A DNA stretch of 64,000 bases from Seriola aureovittata (GCF_021018895.1 NC_079382.1:12574001-12638000); one strand, 5' to 3'. Counted from the first letter of the stretch, positions 47,801 through 61,215 are shown. Notes: generated from the sequence alone by a model not told the origin. Numbers and translations: made by a program.

Positions 47801-50800
47801 GTGTGACCCTGATGGAGGGATTACAGAAAGCAGTAAGTTATTTGTAGCCAGCCGCTTCCAGAAAGAGTTTTTCCCAAAGTACGAAAACATTGGACCAATT
47901 TATTAACTATTTGTAGACTCTGAATCATGTGAATCAGTCTTGCATGCATTTAATTAAATGTGCAGCACACCTCTTTGTTACACAGAGTTATAAAAAGGTT
48001 TTGGAAATATCTTAGAAAATGGAAATCTTTCAACTTAAACCTGCCTTAACTGATTTTTTCCTCGTGTGGACGACTGTAAACAAAACACTGACATATTCAT
48101 TTCAAGTATTATCTCTGGTCATGTGTAAGTAGGTCAAATATTCACTTTTAGTTTTAGTTTTAGTTTTTGGTCTCCATCAACGACGAACAACGAGAAGAAT
48201 ATGTGGCTTTTCAGCTGTGAGAAGATTCACTGTGTTCACCAGCTCGTTGGTAACTGTGTCTGTCTGCTGTTTGGTTGTGTACAGTTGGCAGTTTTAGAGC
48301 CTTTTCATTGAAAACAGCTAACTGTGGCGTCTGATGAGAGCAGCGAGACTGAACCATGACTGAACCACTGACTTTACAGTAAGTACAGAAGTAACTGATC
48401 CTTTTTATTTTAAAGTTTATTCATAGAGTTCTTTGGTGTACCAGTTACACTGCGAGTACACTTAAAGACAGACGCACAATTCCCATCATCCCCCTTTTTT
48501 TCTTGGGTACCATTCTCCTTAGTCACATGGCCACAGTATGCTGAGTTCCCGTTACATCTGCTCGCCCTGATGGCAGAGCAGGATAACCTGATCTCACACA
48601 TGAAACACGATATCGTCTGTGGTGTAATGCATACTCACATATACAATATGCGACACAAATACAGAGAAAAACACACTCATCACGCTCCTCTCTATAGTAA
48701 CAGACTCATGCAAACAAGGGTCTGCACATATATGCGACATCTTTCAATCTCTAATATTCACGATTTTCACTTAGATCTCTGAGTTGACCAAATCAAACCT
48801 GACTTTGTTTAATATTTGCAGAGAAAAAGAAACAAAGAAATGGCCAAGTTAAGTGGACAAAAATCTGAAGAGAGACCATACAACAACAAATGGGAGACAG
48901 AAAAATGCTGAGAGAGAAAGCAAAAATAAGGAGCCTTGATAGAAAACAAGATAAGGGAAGAGAGGAATGAGAGCATATGGTTAAAGGGCATTATTGCGTC
49001 CAAATTGTGTGTGATTACAGAAGCCAGAAAAGTCTGTCTAGAGACTCATCAGTGGAAAGCACTTGAATGAAAAGACCCTGACTCTGAAAAAAAGCTGTTT
49101 AGAACAACAAAAAAATCAAAACGATAAAAAAGACAAGAAATGTATCATTCCAATCAACATGACATTTCACTCATCAGCATAACTACTGAACCCCCACAAA
49201 ACTGCGGTTACTGTTGCTATACAGCTGTTAAGTTTCCCACGCTTGGTCAGCACATAGGCTGTGTCCGAAAACACTGTTCAGTCATACTCCCTATATAATG
49301 AACACTCAGTGGTTTACTCAATAGTGAGCAGGGATTTTGAATTTAGGACACTTACTTATCATCATTTTTGCATCATCCCTGACAGCTGCAGGGGTGATTT
49401 TCTCACCCATACAAATATAGTGCACTATATAGTAAATTGGGACTGATTTCAGACACAGCCTCTGATTGTTATGTCCTTTTGTAGCCGGGCACATACTCAT
49501 TCAGCTCCCTAAATGCTACAGCATTATCTGTAGCTTCGTTGCTTGTTGAACAAACTAACCATCAAACTAGCTGTTGAGGGCTAATTGCTACTGACTATGT
49601 CTATGTTTACAACATACTGTGCTGTACTTTATGTGAATAATTCTACAACTGTATATAAACTTTGTAAATACTCTTTTAAAATGCAGTTTCCTACTGTACA
49701 AATTACCTCTACCAAGGAGGCAAGAGGAGGCAGCCAGATCCAGATATTTTTGAGCACTTTCCTTAACATTGCGAGACAGGGCATTTTTCAACATTTTCTC
49801 AGGAAAAGATCTACGGATCTTGGTATAAAAAAAAAAACTGACGTATTTATGATGTTGAGCTCTATGACTTTGTAGAATCTTGTTGCAAATCCAGATGATA
49901 GTCTGGATCAGACTGACATGTGTAGGAATGTTTTGGCCTTGGCAGGAGTATGCTCTCTACTGAGTACCATTCCTGTTCAAAGTGTGTTTAGCATGCTGCT
50001 TAGCTGTGCTTCTACATCCATAGTGATTGTGATTGTCTTATCACATCAGTCCTGATAGAAACATTTTATGTGGTTTCAGGTAGAAAAAAAAAAAAAAAAA
50101 GGAAAAGGAAGGCTGATGTTACATGACATGTTTAATGATCTATGACACAAGAGCAGTATGCACTTGTCAACAAGCATAGTTTAACACATGTTACATATAT
50201 ACTAGCAGCTGTATAGAGGGTAGGAGGTAGAAGTCATAAAGAATCCAGACAACTTGAAACTGACCTGTAAAATATCACTGTTTTGGTACAGATCACTTTT
50301 AAATACATAAATTGCAACCACAGGAAACTGACACGTTGAGATCATTTTCATACTCATCAAACCATTCAATGACCCCATGTGCCCTATGGATGGGGCCATT
50401 GTCATCCTGTTTCTCTCATTTTTCAAGTTTTTCCTATATTTTGTCACCCGTCTGTTTGTATCTCACTGCTGTGCTGTTGGCTTTCATGTGCATCCCCAGA
50501 CATAGGCTGGTACCTGCTAGTTATCTAAAATCTTCAAATGGTAAATTAATAAAGACAAAACTGCTTTTCTTTTTCTCTTGTTTTTTGGTCAGGGTTGTGT
50601 CTGTTCACAAAATATATTTTTTCCTTAAACGTATGAACTAGGTATGTTTGTCTTGCTTTAAAGATGAAGAAAAAATTGCCTTAAATAACAACAAAACTCA
50701 TATTAGACATACAGTATATTAGACATATATTCATATTAAACTCATTTGCAACTCATTTTTGTAATCATAAGCCATTTATTCTTTACATTTTACATTTGGA

Positions 50801-53380
50801 GCATTTGGAAAATGTGACATAAAGTTTCAACTCAAGGATGAACATGAAGAAAAAATGAAATCAGGCAGTGAAATACACAGCCTGTTATCTCACAAAGTGG
50901 TGTGAGGGTGCACGGGGCGTATAGAGTGGGAGGTTTGTTCTTCACTCTCTTTCAAGAAGATTCATAAGATACAAGTCATATCATAAATTTCCACTGTCTC
51001 ACAACTTCGACTCCTCTGTATCAAAGGATGTCACTGTGGTGTCAGTGTTCCACTTTGCACTTGAAAGGCTGAGACACACTTAAGACAAAATGATTATACA
51101 AGGGAGCTGATCTAAGACATGCAGAGATATGTAGAAATTTTAGGGAGTAACAGGAATCTTTGTCTTTATTTACTTTAGTTGCAGAGGAAATGAAATGAGG
51201 GAAACAAAGGTATGTATCAGATTTTCAAGAGTTTTAATATTTTGCCAGAAATTATGTGCTCATATGTAACTGTAAGTGTTACAATAACGATTTGAAAAGA
51301 TTTGAGTCAGAGGTGGGTTTTGCCATCGGTGTCTATTCTAATTCAGCTCCACTGAAATGTAACCTGGGAGTTCCACTCTTTCTGACACCACAACACTAAT
51401 ACTCAATGACAGGCGCTGATCTACTGGGGTGGCAGAAAGCAAAAGCATCCAAACAAAATTACTTGCTCCAGGTCCCAAACAAAACAATTTCACATTAGTC
51501 AGCAATTCAGTGACAGCTCATTCAAAGCTCAGCACCTCAGGGTTTGCACTTTCACCTTATTTTCAAATTGAAGCACAGAGAAAGGACTTTTGTCAGCATT
51601 ACTTGATAAACATTGGACATCTTGGATTGTTGGCAACACAAAAAAAAAGCTAAAAAAAAAGCAACACAGCTGGCGAATATCATCTTCAAGCAGTGATTTG
51701 AAGCACAAGACATGATGTGTTTATTTTATAACATTTGTCTAGACCCACAATCCAAATAACATTTGTACAGACTTTGTATTAGTGAATTAGTGAATTATGG
51801 ATCATTACTCCGTCACACACATTCATCACAAGCAACAATGATAGACTGAAACATGTTTTAACAGCCTTGTAACTTTGAACTTTTTATTTCACGACAAATG
51901 AGACTGTGACTCCTCTCTTGATGATATGTGACTATGGACAGAGGGAGGATAAAGGGAGTATCATTATCACGTGTCTTGACCTCCTCTGACACTGACCAAC
52001 CTCCATTCCTCACTGTCAAAGCTAATGGCCTTCCAGCAACACCTATATTAACAAACTTCAGCCAAACCAAACATTCAGCAACATAAACCTGCATGGCATT
52101 GGGGAGAAAGAAACCATGACCTTAAACTGGCTCTGTGTTGAAAAATAAAATAGAAATGTTGCATTTTTACCCTTTCTGATGCTGACAGATTTCATTTTGA
52201 TATTGGCCAATAAAAATAAGCATAACACTGACACAGACACACACTCTAACTCAAAATATTTTCAGCATGTCAGCCTAAAGGCTTGTCAAATTGTATAAGG
52301 CATCATGGATGAATAGAGTGGCACTGAAGGGTGTGGACATATGAATGTAACATTCATGCTCTGCCCAATATTGTCACAGAGCCACAGCCACCTTCAATAA
52401 TCAAAACAAAAGGCCCTGACTGTTTTCTACTGACATGAAAACTATTGCTTGCACTTTGCTTTTCATATATATTCTATGCGCAGTTATCCTGAGTGCATTT
52501 AATAAAACTGTGTTCATGCCTTAGACTGACATTTGCAGCAAATTGAGCCAGACAGTTTGTCTGTCCTTGCATTATTAATCAATGCAACAGCATCAAAGTA
52601 AAACTGCTGACATGCATTAACATTTTCTTTCAGAATCAGATTTGAAGCATCAGCCAAATTAAGCGCGCTTTGTCATTAAAGCTCCTGCTTTGTTTCAGAA
52701 TCACTGCAATCAATTATTTTATTTATTTATTTATTTTACAAAATAATCAGCGAACAGTGCATTCTTTAAATTCTGAGATTCATGTGAGACCACAAAATAG
52801 TATATAATATCACACAGTCCCAAAGAAACATGAACGCCATGCTGGATTCATTTCCAGTTTACACAAGGGTCACAGTACAGTGGTAGAGAAGTAGAAAGCC
52901 TTTAGACTATCATGACAGAAAAGTTTTTTTGTTCATGACTAGAATTGACATTGTCATTTTGCTGGTTGACATTAGAGAAATCATTTAAAAAAACACAACA
53001 GTGTACAATGGCATCCCCACTGGTGCAAGCCCAATGAAATGCATCATTACTTATTGATGAACAAGTCGAGAAAAAGGGAGAACACAAACATTTCAACTCA
53101 GGAAGTCAGGTAAATGTCGACTGTTATGAGGAGATGAATAATTCAATGCAACAAGAAAGGAATAAAAAATGCATTCCTGGAGCACAAATATATCACTGTA
53201 GTGATTGTTATCTAGCCTATCCAGTTTTCTATTGTGTTCTGTGTTGTCTATACATCTTGCATTAGGATACTAATTATTCAGTCATATTGGTAATAAAGTT
53301 TGTATATTTGATAGGCGAACAGTTTACATTGTATTTCAGTTTTTCTTAAATTATAATAATCCAACATCTCAGTGAGTTTT
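44841..53380. other. Long gene-free stretch
   Basis: 8.5 kb with only short chance ORFs. It contains a (GA)n at 47124-47148, an A run at 50083-50100, (TTTA)n at 52717-52736, and an AT-rich, non-repetitive stretch at 45655-45830 with several TAATTA/TAATTG-type words that could be a conserved non-coding element. No coding exon can be supported. Confidence 0.5.
47124..47148. repeat. (GA)n microsatellite
   Basis: About 12 AG units. Confidence 0.85.
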
Positions 53381-53384
53381 AGAG

Positions 53385-53580
53385 GTGTTGGAAAGCAAAT
53401 TTTGCTATCTTTGGACTAGCTGTTTCCCCGTTTCCAGTCTTCATGCTAAGCTACGCCAAATGGCTACTGGCTTTAGCCTTATATTGAATGAACAGACATG
53501 AAAATGGTATCAATCATCTCATCTGTCTCTCAGGCTAGAAAGGAAGCGTCACTCCCAAATCCCAGTGTGTTCATTTACAC
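53385..53580 (+). repeat. GCTAGCTGTTTCC-type dispersed repeat, copy
   Basis: Contains GGACTAGCTGTTTCCCCGTT, CCAGTCTTCATGCTAAGCTA, CTGGCTTTAGCC and GGTATCAATCATCTCATCTG, the usual order of a repeat very common in percomorph fishes (recalled wording). Other copies are at 23148, 57228 and 61085. No coding capacity. Confidence 0.6.
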
Positions 53581-53812
53581 CTGTGTGGTAAGAGCCAGTT
53601 ACTGCAAACATACTATGCTAACTCTAACTTTTAGCTGAACAGTAGCCACCGTGACATCAAGTGACAGTTACCTATATAAGACGACGCTAAATGCTAAAAT
53701 GTAGTTTACAGTAGCACGAGTAGAGAAGAGTCATAAAGTTTGTGAAATAGATTAGTAATATCAGTTAGTCTAGAGCAATGTCTCTCTAAAGTTTGCTAAC
53801 TTTTGCTAACAA

Positions 53813-54047
53813 CCAACCCAAGCGGCCGAGGCAGATGGCCGCCCACCCTGAATCCGGTTCTGCTCGAGGTTTCTGCCTCTTAAAAGGAAGTTTTTCCTTG
53901 CCACTGTCGCCTAGTGCTTGATCTTGGTGGAAATTGTTGGGACTCTGTCAATAATATTATTATAAAGAGAAGGTCTATTTGGAAAGTGCCTTGAGATAAC
54001 GTATGTTGTGAATTGGTGCTATACAAATAAAAATTTACTTGACTTAA
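53813..54047 (+). mobile_element. L2-like LINE 3' UTR tail
   Basis: GGTTCTGCTCGAGGTTTCTG, AAAGGAAGTTTTTCCTTGCC and AAGTGCCTTGAGATAACGTA, followed by GGTGCTATACAAATAAAAAT and a TTTACTTGACTTAA tail. This is the standard 3' end of teleost L2-type LINEs. No ORF remains. Confidence 0.7.
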
Positions 54048-57000
54048 TAAAACCCATGACTGTGTTGTATTGAGCGAGGGTATGTTTTATTGCTTATGAA
54101 CTGAAATGGACTTTTGACATGCAAAAGGAAGACTGTGATTCTTCCTCTAATGTTGCCGTAAAGGTCATCTAACTCATGATCTGATCTGTTTTTTCTATCG
54201 AATGACATTATCTTGCTTTAAAGGTCAATAACTGGTGATCTAACTCATGATTAGATGCAGTATGGGGTAAAGTTTTTACTGTGAAAAACAATGTAGTAAA
54301 TCATGAAAGTAATTGTCATATTAGCAACCATAGCAGGACTTTACCATGCAATATTTAGCATGTCTTTTCGGGTTATTTCAAATTTTCTGTATGCAAGTTT
54401 TGTTTGCATTTTTCCAACATGAAATTACTTTGTCTAAGGCATCGGTAAAAAGAATCCACCTGCATTATTGCGTTTCTAATTCAGTTTCAGTTCTCCTTAA
54501 TTTTAACGTCACAGCTTTCCTTTATCATAAATTTTCCTCTCATCTTTTCTTTCATTCTCCCCTTCTATTTTTCTTTTCCAACAGGTCCATTCTTCAAGTC
54601 TGTTTCACCTCCTCCTTTCCTGTAGATAAGCTGATTCATTTTATGGCCATAGATCAGAGGCCCAGGCGAGAGCAGACTGTTGGCAGTGAGGACAGAGACA
54701 GTGTCCTGTCACAAAGACGAGCTTCTGTCTGACAACCTTTTGCCTCCCTTACAAATGTTTCAGTCCTAACAATAAACATTTACTATGCTCTAAAGATGTA
54801 TGGTCACATTTTTCAGACTTAAAGAGATAAAAGGGAAACATATGAAGTGATAGGAGAGAGTAAAGGAGAGGAGCTAAACGATCAGCTATGGAGGAGTATA
54901 ACAAAGTGACATGAAGAATCAAAACCAGAAAACCGTGCAAATATTACAACTTTTATTTCACTGATATACAAGGAGATTAATAATATTTTCTTCATCAATC
55001 CAGTCAGTTAAATGATCTGGTTGACAAGAAGGGCCTTTGATATGATTTTTGCTATAAAGTAACTTATTTTAAATTAAACAATGCAAACAATTCAGATGTT
55101 TTGAGAAAAAAATGTCACCACAAGGTTTATTTAGTAGCTATCTTGGAGCTTTTGGGATGAATTCTCTCTTTTTTTGTGGGTTGGGCAAAAACAAAATATT
55201 TGCAAAACTGGCACCTCTGCTGTATGGTTCAATAATATCATATAATTCACTTCCCTACCTGCCCATAAAAAATACCTGACTTACAGAAACTTATCTTTCC
55301 TTGGGAAAGGGGGATACATTAACTTCTTCAGGCCCATGAAAGTCCTTCAAATGAAAGAATCTGAGGAGGAAAAATCAACCCAACTCATGTTTTGAGCAGC
55401 TCATAATCTGTGTTGAGAGATCATCAATGGACATAGTTCTATTTTAGGGGGGCACAGTCACTGAATTAACCCACAGGTTCCTTTTTTTAGTTTAATATGC
55501 ATCATTTTACCAAATTGATTTATGCTTCTTGTTTGAAACTATGAGAAATCAAACTCCTTTTCTTTGTCCTAAAATATTTTGTTCAGGTAAATGACAGCAC
55601 ACTTTATATATTGTTTAATGGAACATGTGGTCATGTGGACTGTGATCTTACTGCACAACGCTGAGTCCTCTGTGGCTTGAACCCAGCACAACACAGAAAG
55701 TACTTATTTTTTCTCAATATCAATAATTCATACAGGTTAAAGTACAGGTTAACAAAATGCACATATGCTGTAATGCATACTGTAAAGGCTGCGGTATAGA
55801 ATTGTTTAATGAAATTAAATAAGCAGTAAGCTCTTAAGCCTGATTTTTTTCATCAATAATGCATTACTGATAGAGGGCGGAGTGGTAAGTGGTAAGAGCC
55901 AGGGCCAGGACAGCTTATACACACATTTACATATTTGATATGTGTGGATAATGTATGTTCTTGTTGTTGTGTTTCTTTGATGTACAATCATGACTTCTTT
56001 TTGTTTTAGTCTGAGTCATCATATGCCGTCACCATCATTAAAACGACCGCTTTGGCTTATCACATTAGCGATGACATCATTCCTGCTGCGTTCATTCATT
56101 TGAATTTGGAAAGAAAGTTAAGGTCTCCGTTTTCCCACGAATGCTATTAACTCTGAAATTCTATTATACTATCATGGTGGGTAAAGCGCACAACTATTAT
56201 TTTTCTTTGACTTGATGACAAAGAACATCAGGTGCAACGTACGAGACATAGGGAGGGCCTTATATGCCATTCATCAGACGCAAAGATATGTTTTCGGTGT
56301 GTGGCTGATAAATGGGTAAATATCTTTTGAGGTAGGAGACAGTATCTCATGCTTACTCATCACTGAATATAACAAATATTTCTTTTGGAGCAAAAGGGTT
56401 CTGGTATTTTCTATTTGGCCTTTGAGGTCCCAGAATTTGTCTCTTATCTCTCCTTTCATCTCCGTCTCCAGCGGGTACACACCCTTTGTGCTTTCAGGAG
56501 GTGTTGTAGGTTATGGGTGTTTGCAGTAAGTCTTGTAGTGGGAAATTACCCCCAGTGACAGAAATGTCTTATCAGGAGAAATCTCCGGAAGAGAAAGTCT
56601 CCTCATCCCAGACGGAAACCTCAGCAAACATGGCTGGTGACGCAGGAGGGTGTCAGCAGAGCCAAAGACAGGACTTCATGACTATTTTCAGACCAAAGTT
56701 TGGAATAGTCACATGTCAGAGCCTGTGATGCTTCATCATTTGGTATCTGAGATTCAAGAGGAAGGGACTCAGGCAATTATGAATTCATGACAAAGAGGGA
56801 AGACGGATAGAAGGAAACTCTGTGTCCCCAGGTTATTGTCACCTCTCAGAGGCCTGAATTGAATATCTTAACAGTGGTCCTCCCTGTGCCCAGACAGCCC
56901 ACAGACTTATGGGTGTGATTGTCTACATAAGTGAGTAACGTTTGTCTCCTCCTTGGTGATGGACTGGCAAACTGGCCAAAGTGTAAGCCTAATGTATTCT

Positions 57001-57227
57001 TGAATATGGACTGCCTCCGACCCGGGTTAACCTGGAGAGGAAAGATAATAAACTGATAGGGGCAGACTGATAGGGGGACATTATAGGATAAAGTTAAAAG
57101 GGAAGCAATCACTTTCTCAGACCCAAGATGAATTTTGCTGTCTGTTCCTAAGGCTCAAACAGAGATGGAAAATGTAGCTTTTGTTTGTTTTATTTTAATC
57201 CAGCTACTTGGCCCAGTTTTCAGAAGG
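54048..57227. other. Gene-free stretch
   Basis: A chance ORF of about 128 codons at 54346-54732 is Phe- and Ser-rich with no domain. No RNA gene or recognised repeat. Confidence 0.5.
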
Positions 57228-57418
57228 AACTTAAAGGAATAGTTTAATAGAGCCAAACTATGCTAGCTGTTTACCCCGATTTCCAATCTTAATGCTAAGA
57301 TAACCAGATGCTGGCTGTAGCCTCATATTAACCATGAGTTATATCAATCCTCTAATCGAACTGCCTATGAAAGCAAATTAATGTATTTCTCAAAATGTCA
57401 AACTATTCCTATGAAACA
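57228..57418 (+). repeat. GCTAGCTGTTTCC-type dispersed repeat, near full-length copy
   Basis: Ends are inverted: TTAAAGGAATAGTTTAATAG at the left and CAAAATGTCAAACTATTCCT at the right. Between them lie GCTAGCTGTTTACCCC and GCTGGCTGTAGCCTCATATT. The inverted ends suggest a small DNA element. Confidence 0.65.
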
Positions 57419-57492
57419 AATACAAGTTCTGTGGTAAATGTGTTAATTGCTTCTGTTCTTCACTTTTTTTTTAGGTTTTGTCAGTACCTGAT

Positions 57493-57962
57493 ACTAGGGA
57501 TGTCATGAGAACCCAAAACTAGGAAGTTGATACCAAACTTCAGGAAATGTGACGGTACCCACTTGTTTTTCTACATCAAAGTATATGTCGTAAGTCCTCG
57601 AGGTGTGACTCTTTCAGTAATAACGAGGGCATATAATAACCCTACAAGCATCCTAGTTTGAAATAAACCCAAACAGAAGAAGAAGGCAGGCATAGTAAAC
57701 AATAATAACAACCTGGGGAATGGCGGCTGGAAGTGTGAGTACAACAACAGGTCCTCTACAACTTGTGAAAAAGAAACAACCCAAGACTGGTGTATGAAAA
57801 AGTTTTGTATTTGACGCAGATCATCAGGGACGAGTTATAGACGACCAAAAGCCACTATGTAAATGTTGTCACAGTGCATTTCAAATGAAAGGTGGAAACA
57901 CCTTGAATGTATTTAAGCACCTCAAAGACAGACATCCGGATCTGAACTCAGAATTCAGTGTG
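57493..57962 (+). pseudogene. hAT transposon relic with BED zinc finger
   Basis: CTAGGGATGTCATGAGAACC near 57494 resembles the left end of hAT elements. From ATG 57720 the frame reads MAAGSVSTTTGPLQLVKKKQ, then a stop (TGA 57795-57797) where Trp is usual. It goes on to KSFVFDADHQG, KPLCKCCHSAFQMKGGNT and NVFKHLKDRHPDLNSEF. The C-x2-C and H-x4-H pairs with GGNT between them define a BED-type zinc finger, the DNA-binding N-terminus of many hAT transposases. The catalytic domain does not follow. Confidence 0.7.
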
Positions 57963-58264
57963 TATATTTCATCAAAATGTCCTGAAATGTTTCCCTTATT
58001 GTTTGTGAATTGTGACATCTGGCATCTGTTGTAGCAACGCTCCACACATGTTGTTTACGAAGGCTAATGTTAGCTTGTTTAGGCTAACACAGTCACAGCT
58101 CAAAGCGTGAGCAAGGTTCACATAACATGAGTAGGCTACTGTCATTACAACTAAGTCTGTCAAAATATAACACTGACTTTTTAAATGAATATCCAAATTT
58201 CACACCATGGGTCTGTCACCTTGTTAGTCAGTCAACTACTGCTTGCACACTGACTATATGGAGG

Positions 58265-58265
58265 C

Positions 58266-58320
<55 letters not shown>
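58265..58320. repeat. (GT)n microsatellite
   Basis: About 26 GT units with one TTT interruption near the left end. Confidence 0.9.
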
Positions 58321-58321
<1 letters not shown>

Positions 58322-58919
58322 ATGCACAGTAGTGTCTGTTGGACACACACCTCTTATTGTTTGTAGCAGTTAAGATAGTGTCTCAATTCAGTGGTTGTTG
58401 ATATACGGACATTGATCAAAACTTTTGTGACCAAGTGTCGCCACCAAGCTTTAGAGGAAGCCATACAAGTGTTTTCACTCAGTGATACACAGTAGGTCGA
58501 GAAACCATAGATTTCCACACATCCTTTTAATGCGCTATTTCTCCGTGCTCTGAGCAGGTCGTCCTGATGTGTGTGAAGATCAAACATTGAGACATGTTCC
58601 TGTGGGTTTCCCTGGTGGTCAGTGGGGCGCATTCAGCTTTAATTCAGCAGATTCAGGACGACACTGACAGAGAACTGAGTGGAAAAGCACTGTGCATTAC
58701 TTTTTTATAGGGAGGAGAAGAGGTATCCAGCAGGCTCTACCTGTGGTGCAGAGGAGAGGTCACACTGAGAAAGAGCATCCTGCCTCGATCAGCTAATCAC
58801 AACGAGAGTACATCATGTAAAATGTGGAAGCAAAAACATTTATACTGTATGTGCGTAGAATGAGTGCATCACACATTTTCCATTCTAATTACATCAAGGC
58901 AATATAACATACAGTGTGT

Positions 58920-59525
58920 AGCATATAAGAGCAGGGTCAGTGTGATGACCTTTTTTTTAAACCCTTTAATTGTTGTTCTTTTGGGGACGTCCTGTCTGCT
59001 CCAAAGTCGCCCGAATTAATTGAAAATCCATTTTCATTGCTTATTTTTTTAAATCTGATACAGATTTACTTATTGGTGTTTTAATGCAAAATAAAATATA
59101 AAGCATAGTGTACCATTAACCTTGATAACTAAATTAAGTGACTGCAGGCCCCGGTCTATGGCGCGACTGGATTTACCTCACCCTCGGAGCAGACATTTGG
59201 TGTTGGGCCCCTGTTGCTTTCAAGTTCCCATCAAGTACACTGCACAGGGATCCTGAAACCATAATCCTACAGTGAAATAATATCTAGCCCTAGCTTTACT
59301 TCATATAAGTGAGTTTGTGGTAATTTGATGATACACAGCTTTATTTAGTAAAATACACCGTGTGAGTACGAGATAAGGCTAGAGGATCAGTGAGATCATG
59401 TGTTTGTCAACTTTTTAAACCCTTTAATTATTGTGCTTTTGGTGACGTTAGGTCATGACTGAAAATCCACTTTTATTGCTTAATTTAGTTGCGTGAGCCT
59501 GATACGATAAGGATCAGGCCTGTTT
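58920..59525 (+). repeat. Degenerate direct repeat, unit about 460 bp apart
   Basis: AACCCTTTAATTGTTGTTCT (about 58960) and AACCCTTTAATTATTGTGCT (about 59418) are followed in both by TTGGxGACGT, TGAAAATCCA(t/c)TTT(c/t)ATTG, CTTA-TTT and CTGATAC. They are preceded in both by a TACA(g/c)(t/c)GTGTG and AGGxTCAGTG segment. Old tandem duplication or two copies of one repeat. Confidence 0.6.
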
Positions 59526-60960
59526 CAATACAAGTCCTAGAGGTCCACTTGCAAAATTTCCACTGTGTCACAGGTCAGGGAAGGTTGGATTCAGATTAAT
59601 TTAACAAATCATAATCCTGTACTGAAGGGAGAAGAAATGTTTGCTAAACTTTTGTGGTTCTTTCCTCTCTGCTCTAGGAACAGTTTGGTTCAAAAAGAGC
59701 ATATTAAGTGTCATAATGACATTATATCAGTTGTCACTGTTTCATTGCAATTTTTGTAGAGTAGTTTTGTGTTTCCCTTGGATAGAAAGAGAGCGTATTT
59801 CTCAGTCAACAATCCTTTCGTGCATTAACCTTTCTTTCCTTTGCCATGCCATTTTCACATTTTCAACCTGGGCTCCTTCCTCCAGCAACAAGCTTGCTCA
59901 ATGTAACTACTACAGCAGATGAAGGGTTGCTAGTTAGGGGATGTGATTGCAATGGTGGTTTGGGGCATGTTGGACCAGAGTCTCACTGTCTATAGTTAAT
60001 GAACCACAGCAGCGTATCTGCTAACTTTCATGATGGCTGTGACCACCCCTAACCCTCCCCCTGCACCAGCAATACATCTGCTTCACATTCACAAATGGAT
60101 TGTGCACAATATAAGAGAAAACGACACATCTGGTGGGAAAAGCACAGCACTGGATTAACATCCATACCTTAAATGACACATAGAGAGTTCATCTGTGAAT
60201 GTCTCTTGGGGGGAACATGTCTGATTCACAGAGCTGAAGTGATGTGAGAATTTGCTGGTCGGATCCTCCTGATGTGACACGTGTGGATCCTGGACATGCG
60301 ATGGAGACGAAGATGATGACTCATTGGTCTAGACAGATACATGGGACATTTCTCAGCGACGACGGCAAAGAACAAAGGCTGCGATAATAAAAAATCTACT
60401 TTTCAAAAGAAAACCAGACACATTCTGACACCCCAGCTCCAGCATCACCATCATCCTCCACACCACCCTCTCTTTCTTCATCTTCCATTTTCCTCATCCA
60501 GATGTTATTCTTTGCACTTCAATCATCCACCCAAACTTCTTCTTTTTATCTTTCACAGTTCTCAGTATGTGAGTGAGAGCCGGTGTGTTCTTTGGCTTGT
60601 GCTTCGGGTAATTGCAATTTAATGGTCACACTCGTGCGCACACACACTGACACACACACACACACACACACACACACCAGATCCTCCCTGTCAAACACTG
60701 GCTCTTCATACACAGGGCTCTAAACATATATATACATCAAAACATATATGATTCATTTGAATTACTGAAATATCAACAACACCTCCCATTTTAAAACCTC
60801 CCAAATTGGGTGGCCTACTACAGTGACACCTTATGAACTGAGACAGTGGCACTCCAAAAACACAAAGAAATCTCATCGCAAAACAAAAGAAGGAATGGGT
60901 CAGTATAACTTAAAGTATGTCCCTCAAACAGCCTAGAAGAAAATTATGGAAAATACTGTT
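59526..60960. other. Gene-free stretch with (CA)n
   Basis: A (CA)n-type microsatellite lies at 60639-60677. The surrounding DNA, including a His/Pro-rich chance ORF at 60341-60622, shows no recognisable gene. Confidence 0.5.
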
Positions 60961-60964
60961 TTCC

Positions 60965-61044
60965 TACAAGCTCTATATGAAAAGTGCCCCTAGATAACTT
61001 CTGTTATGATTTGGTGCTATATAAATTAAAATTGATTTCACTTG
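60965..61044 (+). mobile_element. L2-like LINE 3' tail, short
   Basis: AAGTGCCCCTAGATAACTTC, then TGTTATGATTTGGTGCTATA and AATTAAAATTGATTTCACTT. Same family ending as 53813-54047 but more truncated. Confidence 0.65.
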
Positions 61045-61084
61045 AAGATCAATACCACTATCACTTCTGTCTGTTAAATACAGC

Positions 61085-61215
61085 GCTAAAGCCAGGAGTT
61101 CATTAGCTTAGCTTAGCTTAGCACAAAGACTGGAGGCAGGGGGGAACAGCTAGCCTGGCTCTGTCCTGCTCATTAGTTAACATGTTAAACCTTGCACAAA
61201 AACTGAAGTGTAAAG
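61085..61215 (-). repeat. GCTAGCTGTTTCC-type dispersed repeat, reverse copy
   Basis: Read on the - strand: AGCCAGGCTAGCTGTTCCCC, CCTGCCTCCAGTCTTTGTGC and TAAGCTAAGCTAAGC. It lies directly after the L2 tail. Confidence 0.6.

Noticed and set aside
47669..47890. 73-codon - strand ORF ending HWVVITERKVED
   Set aside because: Looks somewhat protein-like and has an acceptor-like site inside, but has weak start context and no recognised family. ORFs of this size are expected by chance here.
54346..54732. 128-codon + strand ORF
   Set aside because: Phe/Ser-rich chance frame. The pyrimidine tract and CAG inside it suggest at most a non-coding exon, with no other support.
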